Below, piece after piece: positions 20,473 through 28,773 of a stretch of 64,000 nt of DNA. The notes under the pieces were generated by a model that was given only the letters and a program-made list of their open reading frames with translations, was not told the origin of the DNA and ran no database searches. The first letter of the stretch is position 1. Every line of letters starts with the position of its first letter. Source of the DNA: Cohaesibacter marisflavi (GTDB lineage Bacteria; Pseudomonadota; Alphaproteobacteria; Rhizobiales; Cohaesibacteraceae); NCBI RefSeq assembly GCF_900115225.1, contig NZ_FOVR01000013.1:1-64000 (forward strand). Direction: 5' to 3'. The position numbers were made by a program, and so were the translations under genes.

Positions 20473-21471
20473 ATGACAAAAAAAATAATCATTCATATCG
20501 GTACATACAAAACCGGTACTTCAAGCATTCAATATGCCATGGCTCAGAGTCGTGATGAGCTTAAACAGCAGAAAATTCACTATTTGGACACGGGACTTCA
20601 CCCGACGTTGAACAAGCATCTGGGCTTTTACAATCTCAGCTTTTTGTCCCGGCATGGCAAAAGTCTGAGCCCTATGTGGCAAGGGGTCGACATAGAAGGC
20701 CTCGCCCGACAAGAAATCGCAGAGTCAAAGTGTTCTACTTTTGTAATATCTGAAGAAGAGCTCAGTGTTCCTGATCCGATCATTCCGCAAAAGCTTTCTT
20801 TTCTAAAAGAGTTGGGGCAGGTTCAGGTCGTTTTATGTGTTCGTAGGCAGGATAAATTTCTGGAATCTCTATATTTGCAATTTATGAAAGAGCCAGGTCG
20901 TCGATTGAGAAAAACGTTCGGAGATTTTCTGAACGATCCTGAAATTGTAAAGCGTGCCGAGTTTGATAGAATTGCCGATCTATGGTCTGACATCTATGGT
21001 CGAGATAATGTAACGGTCCTTGATTTTGAAGTTGTGAAAGCAGAAAACAAACTGGTGAAGAATTTTTCACAATTGTTTGGAGTTGATGCAACATTTGAGT
21101 TCCCTGATGTGAGGCGAAACACAACTATTTCTCATGAAATGGCGGAGATTATTCGACGCTTTTCGATTGTTTATCCAAAGATGCGGCGAGCGAATTTAAC
21201 TCGAGCATTGAATCAATTGGATATCGCTCCTGCTAAAGAAAAATATGTACCCGAGCCGATGGCTGGCATCTTGCCCCGCTATCAAAACTCCAATGCTCGT
21301 TTGAAAGAACGGTATGGTGTTGATCTGTTGAAGTATTCTTCTTCCGTAGAGACTATTCCTCATGCGGAAAGGCTTGCACGTAACTTGCGTTTTGAGAAGC
21401 GCATGAATCGTATTTTCATGCAGATGGTCAAAAAGGCTCATAAAGAACAGAGTTGGGACTTCATCAAATAA
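20473..21471 (+). CDS. PAPS-dependent sulfotransferase-like protein
   Basis: The 332-residue protein begins with the 5'-phosphosulfate loop IHIGTYKTGTSSIQ (Lys13-Thr14-Gly15-Thr16). The 3'-phosphate site VVLCVRRQDKFLESLY (Arg124, Arg125, Ser132) follows, as in PAPS sulfotransferases. There is no signal peptide or membrane helix, so it should act in the cytoplasm on a lipid-linked or nucleotide-linked glycan or another acceptor. It is about 120 bp after the galactofuranosyltransferase gene and distantly paralogous to the next gene. Base use is AT-richer than in the housekeeping genes. The acceptor is inferred from context only. Confidence 0.8.
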   Translation: MTKKIIIHIGTYKTGTSSIQYAMAQSRDELKQQKIHYLDTGLHPTLNKHLGFYNLSFLSRHGKSLSPMWQGVDIEGLARQEIAESKCSTFVISEEELSVPDPIIPQKLSFLKELGQVQVVLCVRRQDKFLESLYLQFMKEPGRRLRKTFGDFLNDPEIVKRAEFDRIADLWSDIYGRDNVTVLDFEVVKAENKLVKNFSQLFGVDATFEFPDVRRNTTISHEMAEIIRRFSIVYPKMRRANLTRALNQLDIAPAKEKYVPEPMAGILPRYQNSNARLKERYGVDLLKYSSSVETIPHAERLARNLRFEKRMNRIFMQMVKKAHKEQSWDFIK

Positions 21472-21649
21472 AGCAATCTGAGAGAACCTTCTCTTCAAAA
21501 GAAAATCTTAAGTCTTTTCCTAGAGCGGAACCTTAAGCAATTGATCCTTATTATTTGTGCCCTTGTTGTGCATATAGCTGATTATGAGGCTCAGATCTGG
21601 AATAGCGACTGAATGATGAACCATTAAACTAGTTCAGTAAGAGAATACA

Positions 21650-22807
21650 ATGGCAGGACGTAAGCTATATCTCCATATCGGTTCACACAAGACCGGAACC
21701 ACATCTATCCAATTTGCCTTGATGCACAATGCAGAAGCATTGGTAGCCAATGGGCTTCAGTTTTTTTTTCAAAAACAGAATGGATCATGGGATGGATTCC
21801 CGGATCTGCACGATTGGATTGAATATGTTGAGGCGGATCGTGTGGTTCCAAAAGGCGCGAGGCTGTCCAATCTGGCAGGGCTGGTTTCAAGTCTCTCTCA
21901 ATATGAACAGGACATCGTTGTTTCTTCGGAGAATTTCTCTTTTTTCTTTGAAAAGAAACATATTGAGGAACTGCATAAGGCATTGTCGAAGATTTTTGAT
22001 GAAATCGAAGTGATCTGCTATTTGCGACGACAGGACCAACATATCATTTCTCATGCCCAGGAAGGGTCTAAAACATCACGACACGCGGAATATGACCTGT
22101 GGGGTAACGACATAGCTTCGTTGCCTGCCTATGACAAGCGGTTTGATTATTATCTTGATTATAATAAGCGCATTGGCATGTGGATGGATGTTATGGGTGA
22201 TGATGCGGTCACTGTACGCTGTTTTGATCAATCCCGCCTTTTGAAAGGTGACACAATTGCGGACTTCTTTGCGCTTTTAGGGATTGAAAACTACCAACCC
22301 GGGGCATGGCGCAATGTGGGCAAGACCAGCACTCAAGCCAAGCTAGGCCATCTTCTCATTGGATCTGGCGCAGATAACCAGGCCAAACTATTTTCTTTGA
22401 TAGATTCTCTTGAGTTGCCGAAGCGCAAAATGGAACCGAGCAGAGCAGAGGCTGAAGATTTCTACAATCACTATAGAGAAGGCAATGCCGCTCTAGCCAC
22501 TCGTCTAAAAGAATGCGAATTCCCTGAGTTCTTTTCGTCTGACTTTTCCGAGTATCCAGAACAGTCGACAGATGTCTGGAATAAAGACGAAATCGGCGAA
22601 ATTTTCGCGGCCGTTTTCAGAGTGTTAGGAAGCAATTTTTTTGACTTCACTCCTAGGGATCTATTGCAAGCAGCCGCGCATAGTCAAAGAAAAGGCGATA
22701 TAGATGCTGGTATCCGTTTTCTGAAGATGGCTCAAAAAATCAGACCTGATGGTCCACATATTGCTAAGCGGCTTAAGGAGCTTAGAGATTTGAAGCAGCG
22801 TGATTGA
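21650..22807 (+). CDS. PAPS-dependent sulfotransferase-like protein with C-terminal TPR-like tail
   Basis: This 385-residue paralogue of the preceding gene has the PAPS loop LHIGSHKTGTTSIQ (Lys14 to Thr17) and a 3'-phosphate site ICYLRRQDQHIISHAQ (Arg126, Arg127, Ser134). The last 45 residues (AAHSQRKGDIDAGIRFLKMA and onward) look like one tetratricopeptide helix pair, which the first sulfotransferase lacks. It is cytoplasmic by prediction. Two sulfotransferases side by side after a galactofuranosyltransferase suggest sulfation at two positions or of two acceptors. Confidence 0.8.
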   Translation: MAGRKLYLHIGSHKTGTTSIQFALMHNAEALVANGLQFFFQKQNGSWDGFPDLHDWIEYVEADRVVPKGARLSNLAGLVSSLSQYEQDIVVSSENFSFFFEKKHIEELHKALSKIFDEIEVICYLRRQDQHIISHAQEGSKTSRHAEYDLWGNDIASLPAYDKRFDYYLDYNKRIGMWMDVMGDDAVTVRCFDQSRLLKGDTIADFFALLGIENYQPGAWRNVGKTSTQAKLGHLLIGSGADNQAKLFSLIDSLELPKRKMEPSRAEAEDFYNHYREGNAALATRLKECEFPEFFSSDFSEYPEQSTDVWNKDEIGEIFAAVFRVLGSNFFDFTPRDLLQAAAHSQRKGDIDAGIRFLKMAQKIRPDGPHIAKRLKELRDLKQRD

Positions 22808-22826
22808 GCTATGAGGATGCTTAAAT

Positions 22827-23102
22827 CTACTTCTTCCGTCTGATTTTTTCGCCGAGGGTAAAGGCTAAATGGGCGGTGAGCATCATTGCGGCGACTGTGC
22901 AGACGACGATGACCACATACTGACTGACCGGGATCTGCGAAAGCAGCTTGTTGTTCATGAAAATCATGGCGGCGGAGGCGATCAGGGCTGCGGCCGTTGC
23001 GTGAAGACGTTTTTTCAGCAATGTTGAAATAACGAAGTTCGCAATTCCCGGCGGGCTGAACATTGCTGTAATAAAAATTCGAAAGATCGTGTCAATGTCC
23101 AT
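22827..23102 (-). CDS. Small membrane protein of unknown function
   Basis: The 91-residue protein has two to three hydrophobic stretches (about residues 6-27, 33-49 and 60-83) and a basic tail GEKIRRKK that suggests a cytoplasmic C-terminus. I do not recognise a family. It converges on the second sulfotransferase gene, 19 bp from its stop codon, so it is not part of that unit. Confidence 0.6.
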   Translation of the reverse strand: MDIDTIFRIFITAMFSPPGIANFVISTLLKKRLHATAAALIASAAMIFMNNKLLSQIPVSQYVVIVVCTVAAMMLTAHLAFTLGEKIRRKK

Positions 23103-23322
23103 GGTCGGTCCGTTTTTCTCAAATGGCTATCAATGCTCACGCCTGCAGTTTTTGCCTTTTGATGTCGTGGAAACAAAGCTGCAAGGATATTGGCAATTGT
23201 ATAAAGCGCAGGCGCCTAAATTGAAAGACAGACCTTTATTCAATCTGTCTCAATTGTCCAGATTTGCTGATTTGTGTGGTGGATTTCGGCTGTGTAGATG
23301 AAAAGAGGCCAGAAACCAAAAA

Positions 23323-23346
23323 GCCCTCATGCCAGAACACGAGGGC
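23323..23346 (-). terminator. Terminator after the first BA14K gene
   Basis: A 9-bp stem (23323-23331 with 23338-23346, one G-U pair) with a 6-nt loop is followed on the minus strand by TTTTTGG. It lies about 20 bp past the stop codon of the gene at 23369. Confidence 0.85.
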
Positions 23347-23368
23347 CTTATAGAGTCAGCAAGGTGCG

Positions 23369-23788
23369 TTATCTGCAGAACCGTTTATAGCCGCTATAGG
23401 TCGTGTAGTAGCCTGTTCTTGAATCAAAAGAGCGATATTTGGAATGGCAATAGGCATACCAAGCGCTCGTCCAAGGGGCCGGACGGCCATAATATCGCGG
23501 CGGTGGCGGCGGACGATAATAGCGTCGCGGTGCCGGACGATAGTAACGGGGTGGTGCAGGCCGATAATAGCGTGGCGGTGGCGGGCCTGGGCGATAATAG
23601 CGGCGTGGCGGAGCATTTCTGCTGCTGGATACAATTGCAGCCCCTCCGATAGCGCCGACAGCAAGGCCCGCAGCGAACGCACCGTTACGACCGTCTTTGG
23701 CGTGAGCTTTGGGGATGGATAATGTCATTGCCAATGCAGGCATGATCGCCGCAACCAGCAGGTAGATATAGATTTTCCTTTTAATCAT
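23369..23788 (-). CDS. BA14K-family exported protein with Pro/Tyr-rich linker
   Basis: This 139-residue protein has an uncleaved or cleaved N-terminal signal (residues 1-30, ending AHA), a glycine/alanine hydrophobic stretch (AAGLAVGAIGGAAIV), and a long low-complexity linker of RYYRP/APP repeats (about 58-105). It ends in a BA14K domain, WYAYCHSKYRSFDSRTGYYT with two cysteines. BA14K proteins are immunoreactive, lectin-like surface proteins first described in Brucella. The Pro-Tyr-Arg linker may span or bind the cell wall. A paralogue is 250 bp upstream. Confidence 0.88.
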   Translation of the reverse strand: MIKRKIYIYLLVAAIMPALAMTLSIPKAHAKDGRNGAFAAGLAVGAIGGAAIVSSSRNAPPRRYYRPGPPPPRYYRPAPPRYYRPAPRRYYRPPPPPRYYGRPAPWTSAWYAYCHSKYRSFDSRTGYYTTYSGYKRFCR

Positions 23789-23993
23789 CGAATGCTCCTA
23801 AAAGGGGTCGATTTCGACCAAGTTTCCACTCATTAGTATGCAGCCAATAATGGCAGAATTATTGTTGCTCTATGACTACTTTTTGAAACAAAAGGTCATT
23901 TAGAGTGACTACAGTGTAACAAGAGTTCAATATTGATGCCATACAAGGCTGCGTGATTGAGAGCGTGAAGGTGAAATGCTCTTGTTACGAGAA

Positions 23994-24016
23994 AAAGGTC
24001 GCCGTGGGCGACCTTT
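23994..24016 (-). terminator. Terminator after the second BA14K gene
   Basis: A perfect 10-bp stem AAAGGTCGCC (23994-24003) / GGCGACCTTT (24007-24016) with a 3-nt loop is followed on the minus strand by T5. It ends about 20 bp past the stop codon of the gene at 24038. Confidence 0.9.
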
Positions 24017-24037
24017 GTTTTTCAGGAAAGGCTTCGT

Positions 24038-24370
24038 TTAGCGGCAGAAGCGATGACGCCCAGAATAGGTGACATAGTAGCCGGTGTGCGGGTCAAACGA
24101 ACGGTAGCGAGCGCCGCAATATCTGTACCAAGCGCGTGTCCATGGGGCCGGGCGGCCATAATGACGATGTGCTGAACGGCGTGGCGCGTAGTGGCGCCCA
24201 TGATGGGCACTTGCGGCGATGGCGCCAAAGGTCAGGCCGGTGATAGCGCCAACCGCAAAGGCTGCATTTCTGCCACCGGCAGCTTCTGCCTGATTGCTTG
24301 GCAAGGCAAGGGAGGTGGCGGCGGCGATGCTTGCGATCATTGCGAAAGTTGCGATGGATTTCTTGAACAT
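24038..24370 (-). CDS. BA14K-family exported protein
   Basis: This 110-residue paralogue of the protein at 23369 has a signal peptide (residues 1-30, ending QAEAA), a Gly/Ala hydrophobic segment (FAVGAITGLTFGAIAAS), a short His/Arg-rich linker, and the BA14K domain RAWYRYCGARYRSFDPHTGY with a final RHRFCR. The linker is much shorter than in its neighbour. Each of the two genes has its own terminator, so they are expressed separately. Confidence 0.88.
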   Translation of the reverse strand: MFKKSIATFAMIASIAAATSLALPSNQAEAAGGRNAAFAVGAITGLTFGAIAASAHHGRHYAPRRSAHRHYGRPAPWTRAWYRYCGARYRSFDPHTGYYVTYSGRHRFCR

Positions 24371-24701
24371 GGTCTCTCTCCGTATATGTGTTGCTGACTT
24401 GAGTCTTGCTTCTTATGTGTGTACTGGGGGCGACTGTTTTTGCCGCCTATACATGTCTGTCGCTACGGCGAGAGAGTTGGTTCAAAATTAATCGGATTTT
24501 TTTACAGAAATTCTTTCGTTGAGGGAAAGTCTTCGTCTTTTCAGATGTTTATATATGGAAACAAAAAAAGGACCGCCCGTGGCGATCCTTTGTGATTTCA
24601 TATGGGCCATAAAGGCTCATACGAAAGAAGACGCAATTTTCCCCTGCCAACCAGGGAGGAAGGGCGGCAGGGGGAATGGCTATCTTGAATTGTCTGAAAA
24701 C
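24371..24701. other. Intergenic region with a terminator hairpin
   Basis: This 331-bp gap holds the terminator of the repeat protein (24567-24591) and an 8-bp G/C inverted repeat at 24641-24648/24666-24673 without a T tract. It also holds the presumed promoter of the BA14K gene at 24370. No convincing gene was seen. Confidence 0.5.
24567..24591 (-). terminator. Terminator downstream of the repeat-protein gene
   Basis: An 11-bp stem (24567-24577 with 24581-24591, one G-U pair) with a 3-nt loop is followed on the minus strand by seven T residues. It is 110 bp past the stop codon of the gene at 24702. Confidence 0.85.
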
Positions 24702-25094
24702 TTATGAGTTTTCGTTGCCGAGCACGTAATCAACAATGTTGGTGCTTTCGTCATCGCTGGCTACGCCCAGATTCTTGACAACAGCTTTCTCTGTGGAAAC
24801 TGGCTGGTTTTTGCCGGCTTTCTGAGAAGCGAGCACGTAGTCAACAATGTTGGTGCTTTCGTCATCGCTAGCTACGCCAAGGTTTTTGACAACAGCTTTC
24901 TCGGTGGAAACCGGAGCGTTTTTGCCGTCTTTCTGGGAGGCCAGAACATAGTCGACAATGAAGATGCTGTCGTCAGCCTGACGAACGATCTGGTCGGCTG
25001 CGGACTGGTTTGCCTGAGCTGCCAGAGGGGCTGCGAGGGAAACACCAGCTACGAGGGCTGCGAATACTGCTGATTTTGCATATGCGTTTTTCAT
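24702..25094 (-). CDS. Exported protein made of 37-residue tandem repeats
   Basis: This 130-residue protein has a signal peptide (residues 1-29, ending AQA) and then two nearly identical 37-residue repeats. Repeat 1 is residues 46-82 and repeat 2 is 83-119; a third copy stops after six residues. Each repeat starts IVDYVLASQK, continues with GKN and PVSTEKAVVKNLGVASDDES, and ends in STN. The mature protein is acidic with regularly spaced lysines. I do not recognise the family. Its own promoter region carries a GCTCTC/GAGAGC hairpin (25119-25142). Confidence 0.75.
   Translation of the reverse strand: MKNAYAKSAVFAALVAGVSLAAPLAAQANQSAADQIVRQADDSIFIVDYVLASQKDGKNAPVSTEKAVVKNLGVASDDESTNIVDYVLASQKAGKNQPVSTEKAVVKNLGVASDDESTNIVDYVLGNENS
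24720..24959 (-). repeat. 111-bp tandem repeat, two full copies and a stub
   Basis: Within the gene at 24702 the DNA repeats with a 111-bp unit. Copy 1 is about 24849-24959, copy 2 is 24738-24848, and an 18-bp partial third copy is 24720-24737. The unit is a whole number of codons (37), so copy number can change without a frameshift. Confidence 0.85.
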
Positions 25095-25725
25095 TTTTCT
25101 TGTCCTTAGTTTTGTTCTGCTCTCGTCTGTTTTTAAGAGAGCATTTTTATAGTTGGCTTCTTCTGTTTTGTTCCGTCGTCGTTGCGACTACCCTGATTTG
25201 GGGATGGGGATATTTGTTTTCAAGCTTATTAAACATTTGTAATTCGATCACTTTTTGGTTTTTCTGTCTTGAAAACTATTGTCCAAATAATTATCGCCCT
25301 ACCTAATTGACCTAGGAAATTTCGGTAGAAATTGCGGATAAAATCTCCTTTAAGTTGTGGTTGGGTCGGCCTAAGTTATTGATAATATTGACGGTGAAAC
25401 AGGTTTTGTAAGGCTGTCAAATCTGCTTAAACTGGCGTTCCGGCAAAAGTCAGAAATTTTTCAAAATCGAGTTGGAGGCATCAAACTTTTTTTTAAAAAA
25501 AATTTGTCGGTCCGCTTGTTTGGGTCTTTTTTCTCTCCAATCGCTCTTTTTGGCGCCTCTGATAGGCTCTTTTGGTGCTGAAAAAGAGCCGCCGAGAGAG
25601 TGGCATTGGCGTGGAATGGAAGCTGTGTCAGAATGTGTCTGCGCTTTTGCAGTTCTTTTATTCTCTTTTTTGAACCCGAATGCGTTCTGAAGCGACAAAG
25701 GAATGACAGTAAGATTGAGGATTGC
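25095..25725. other. Intergenic region before the ECF sigma gene
   Basis: This 631-bp AT-rich gap holds divergent promoters. A hairpin GCTCTC (25119-25124) / GAGAGC (25137-25142) lies in the leader of the repeat-protein gene. A perfect 9-bp inverted repeat GGCTCTTTT (25565-25573) / AAAAGAGCC (25582-25590) lies 136 bp before the sigma gene. No convincing coding region is visible. Confidence 0.5.
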
Positions 25726-26295
25726 ATGTCAGGAGCAGAGGAAACACGTGATCTTGCCCTTCTTGAGCAGATTGCGCGAAATGATCGCAAGGCCATTGCT
25801 CTGCTTTATCAGCGGCATCATCTTCGGCTTTACCGTTTTCTGCTGCGCTTTGTTAAGAATGAGGCGCAGGCAGAGGAGCTTGTAAACGAGACCTTCATTG
25901 ATGTGTGGCGTGGTGCCGGAAAATTCGAAGGTCGCTCTCAGGTTTCTTCCTGGATTCTATCGATCGGGCGCAACAAGGCTCTTTCCCTGCTGCGCAAACG
26001 ATCTGACGCCGAGCTGGATGATGAATATGCATCGGGTCTGGAAGATGAGAGCGACACGCCAGAAGTGATGACCCTTAAACAGGATAAGGCGGCTGCGATG
26101 CGGCTTTGTATCAATCGGCTCAGCGATGAGCATAGGGAAGTCATCGATCTCGTTTATTATCAGGAGAAAGCGATCAAGGAGATTGCTGTTATTCTGTCGG
26201 TTCCGGAAAACACGGTAAAAACGCGGGTGTTTCATGCACGCAAAAATCTGTCTGATCTTTTGGCGAAATCCGGCATTGATCGTGGATGGCCGTAA
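25726..26295 (+). CDS. ECF-type RNA polymerase sigma factor
   Basis: This 189-residue sigma-70 family protein has only regions 2 and 4. Region 2 is about residues 22-90 (AIALLYQRHHLRLYRFLLR, AEELVNETFIDVWR). Region 4 is about 125-180 (HREVIDLVYYQEKAIKEIA, then VPENTVKTRVFHARK). ATG 25726 starts MSGAEETRDL; longer upstream frames are not conserved-looking. It overlaps the next gene, a membrane anti-sigma candidate, and precedes an exported subtilase, so the three likely form one signal-response unit. Confidence 0.93.
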   Translation: MSGAEETRDLALLEQIARNDRKAIALLYQRHHLRLYRFLLRFVKNEAQAEELVNETFIDVWRGAGKFEGRSQVSSWILSIGRNKALSLLRKRSDAELDDEYASGLEDESDTPEVMTLKQDKAAAMRLCINRLSDEHREVIDLVYYQEKAIKEIAVILSVPENTVKTRVFHARKNLSDLLAKSGIDRGWP

Positions 26296-27041
26296 GGGAA
26301 ATGAACAGCAGCGTCGAGGACTATGAAATGACCTATGATCCGGAAATTGAAAAACTCCTGCCCTGGTATGCAAAGGGGCTGCTGGAAGCCAAAGACCAGC
26401 AAAGCGTGGAATCTTATCTGGCAAACCATCCGGACATGCGTATGCAGCTAGGCCTGATTGAAGAGGAGGCTTTGGCGGTTGAGCAACAGCACGCAGCGCT
26501 TGGCGCCCCGGCGCCGGGTGGGCTGGATCGGCTGCTGGCTGATATCGATGGTTTGCAAGCGCAAGAAGAGGGGGCCCGTGGGAACACAATAGGGTTTTTT
26601 GAAAGCTTCCGAGAGGGCATCAAGCGTTTTCTGGGCAATTTCTCAAGCCCGGCCATGCAACTGACTGGTGCGGCAGCTGCGGTGGTGATTGTCGCGCAAG
26701 CGGTCATCATTGGTGGTCTGATGGATCGCGGAACTGAAAAAGAGGCCGCGCAAGTGTCCGCCTTTACCACGGCCGCCGGTCCGGAAGGCGCTGCCCCCAA
26801 TGCTCTGGCGGCGCAAGATGTCGCTATCTTTCTTGTGGCATTCAATAAGGATGCGCGCATGGAAGAGATCAACGCGCTACTGAAATCGCTTTCAGCCATT
26901 ATCGTTGCTGGTCCCAAGGCGGGTGGTTTTTACCAGATACAAATCAAAAAAGACCTTTTGCCGGAGGGTGGGGACGTCGCCGTTCAGGAAAGGCTGAAGG
27001 CCAATACGGATCTGGTTCAGTTCGTTTCCATAAGTCAATAA
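26286..27041 (+). CDS. Membrane-anchored anti-sigma factor candidate
   Basis: The 251-residue protein has an N-terminal cytoplasmic helical part (residues 16-70, DPEIEKLLPWYAKGLLEAKD) like anti-sigma domains. A proline/alanine linker is followed by one membrane segment (about 124-146) and a periplasmic domain of about 100 residues. The zinc-binding His-x3-Cys-x2-Cys of ZAS-type anti-sigmas is absent. It overlaps the sigma gene by 10 bp at ATG 26286; ATG 26301 is an alternative start. Position and topology make it the likely inhibitor of the upstream sigma factor. Confidence 0.8.
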   Translation: MAVREMNSSVEDYEMTYDPEIEKLLPWYAKGLLEAKDQQSVESYLANHPDMRMQLGLIEEEALAVEQQHAALGAPAPGGLDRLLADIDGLQAQEEGARGNTIGFFESFREGIKRFLGNFSSPAMQLTGAAAAVVIVAQAVIIGGLMDRGTEKEAAQVSAFTTAAGPEGAAPNALAAQDVAIFLVAFNKDARMEEINALLKSLSAIIVAGPKAGGFYQIQIKKDLLPEGGDVAVQERLKANTDLVQFVSISQ

Positions 27042-27067
27042 CATTGGGCCGCTCATAGGGAGAGAGC

Positions 27068-28654
27068 ATGATGAAACATGTAATCAGACAAAAAACGGGT
27101 GTTGCATTTATCTTTGGCGCTCTCATGGCCCTGCCGGTGGCGTTCGCTCCGACCTTTTCTGTTGCTCAGACCTATGATCGGTACGAACAAAAGCCTCCCT
27201 ATATAAGAAAGCCGACGAGGGACCGGAGACCACAGCGTCCTTCACGCTCCAGAGACAACGCGACTGGGGCAGCCATCGGGTTCGGTATTGGCTTGGGTCT
27301 CTCTATTATAGATGGGGCACGCCGGCAGAATGAGATGCAGCAACCGCCCGCAAACTATCGCCCGCCAGCGGCTCCCCCTCCCAGACAGGGCTATCGACCG
27401 GCACCTCGTAAACCGCATCAAGGGGCTCGCCAGCCAAGGCCACCGAGAGTGACAAGCCGTATTCAACTGCCCGAAACCTTGCGCGTGGCGCGGGCAAAAC
27501 CTCGTATCTATTCTATTGGAGACAAGCCATGGGCGAGTGATACCGAGTTTGTGGTTGCGCTCTATCCGGGGCTGCCAGACGGCGCCATTGATGCTTTTAT
27601 CGCTGATTATGGTCTCGATCTGATCGAGCGTACAAGAATAAAGCTGCTCGATCAGGTGGTGCTCAAGCTGCGCTATCCTGAAGACATGTCGCCGCGGGAT
27701 GTGCTGGACATGGCGACGGACATACGGGTGTTCCGTGCACAGCCAGACTATTTCTATTATCCATCCAGCGGTGAACAAAGTCGGGCGTCCGTTCCCTATG
27801 CTGGCTTGCAATATGCCTTTGACCGTTTGGGGCTAGAACAAAGCGGGGCTCAGGCGAATAGGCTGGAGGCCAGCGGGGAAGGGGTTCGGCTTGCCGTGAT
27901 TGATAGCGGCATCCGGTCCGATCACCCCGCTTTGACGGGCGCTGTCTCCTCGCGCTTTACGGCCTTTGTGCCGACTGGGGAAGCGCAATTGGTGCCTGAG
28001 CATGGCACGGCTGTCGCGTCCATCATTGCAGCCCAGTCTGGAATGCGAGGCATGGCCCGGAATGTCTCTTTATTGTCGGCGCAGGTGTTTCAGGCCAATG
28101 CGCAGGGCAATATGGTTGCCGATAGTTTTGATATCGTGAGGGGGATCGACTGGGCCGTTCAGCAAGGCGCGGACATCCTCAACCTTTCCTTTGCCGGTGG
28201 GCGTGACGATCTCTTGGAAATGGCGTTACTCAAGGCCAGTGAGAAGGGGGTCGTTTTGGTTGCTGCTGCTGGCAATGAAGGAGCAGACGCGCCCGTTGCA
28301 TTCCCCGCCGCTTATGCGCCTGTGATTGCGGTTACCGCCACGGATGAAGAGGATGCACTATATGTCTTTGCCAATCAGGGCGACGATGTGGAGCTGGCCG
28401 CTCCGGGCGTTGATATTCTGGTGGCAGTCGGAACGAACGGTTTTGCCTTGCAATCGGGCACGTCGATGGCGACGGCCTATATTTCGGGAGCTGTGGCTCT
28501 GCTGTTGCAGAAGGAGCCAGAGCTATCTGTTGAAGAAATCAAACAGCGGCTGTCCGGTTCCGCTCTGGATCTGGGGCCGCAGGGCAAAGACCCACTGTTT
28601 GGCTATGGCAGGCTTGATGTGTCCAGAGCGCTTGCCGGTGGTGAACCGGACTAG
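27068..28654 (+). CDS. Exported S8-family serine protease (subtilase)
   Basis: This 528-residue protein has a signal peptide (residues 1-34), a basic Pro/Arg-rich region (40-130) containing a Gly-rich hydrophobic segment (67-82), a prodomain-like part (150-235), and the subtilisin domain. The catalytic triad is Asp279 (VIDSGI), His312 (EHGTAVAS) and Ser466 (SGTSMATA), with oxyanion Asn403 (AGNEG). All four are intact, so the enzyme should be active in the periplasm or outside the cell. It follows the anti-sigma candidate by 26 bp and is likely part of its operon and regulon. Confidence 0.93.
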   Translation: MMKHVIRQKTGVAFIFGALMALPVAFAPTFSVAQTYDRYEQKPPYIRKPTRDRRPQRPSRSRDNATGAAIGFGIGLGLSIIDGARRQNEMQQPPANYRPPAAPPPRQGYRPAPRKPHQGARQPRPPRVTSRIQLPETLRVARAKPRIYSIGDKPWASDTEFVVALYPGLPDGAIDAFIADYGLDLIERTRIKLLDQVVLKLRYPEDMSPRDVLDMATDIRVFRAQPDYFYYPSSGEQSRASVPYAGLQYAFDRLGLEQSGAQANRLEASGEGVRLAVIDSGIRSDHPALTGAVSSRFTAFVPTGEAQLVPEHGTAVASIIAAQSGMRGMARNVSLLSAQVFQANAQGNMVADSFDIVRGIDWAVQQGADILNLSFAGGRDDLLEMALLKASEKGVVLVAAAGNEGADAPVAFPAAYAPVIAVTATDEEDALYVFANQGDDVELAAPGVDILVAVGTNGFALQSGTSMATAYISGAVALLLQKEPELSVEEIKQRLSGSALDLGPQGKDPLFGYGRLDVSRALAGGEPD

Positions 28655-28773
28655 GTGGACCAGATGATATGGAGTGTAAAGTGTCGCGGCGATTGAAGCT
28701 GAAGTGGCGCTTTCCTGAGTAAGAGAGCGCCGCATCGGGCTGTCCCCATAAAGCGCTATCAGAATGAAGGCTA

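Noticed and set aside
23444-23722. Plus-strand frames rich in Arg, Ile and Ser opposite the BA14K gene
   Set aside because: They are shadows of the Pro-Tyr-Arg repeat linker and have no start signal or family.
28706-28731. A 9-bp stem between the subtilase and the FAD monooxygenase as a terminator
   Set aside because: The stem contains a G-U pair and no T tract follows on either strand, so it was not called.
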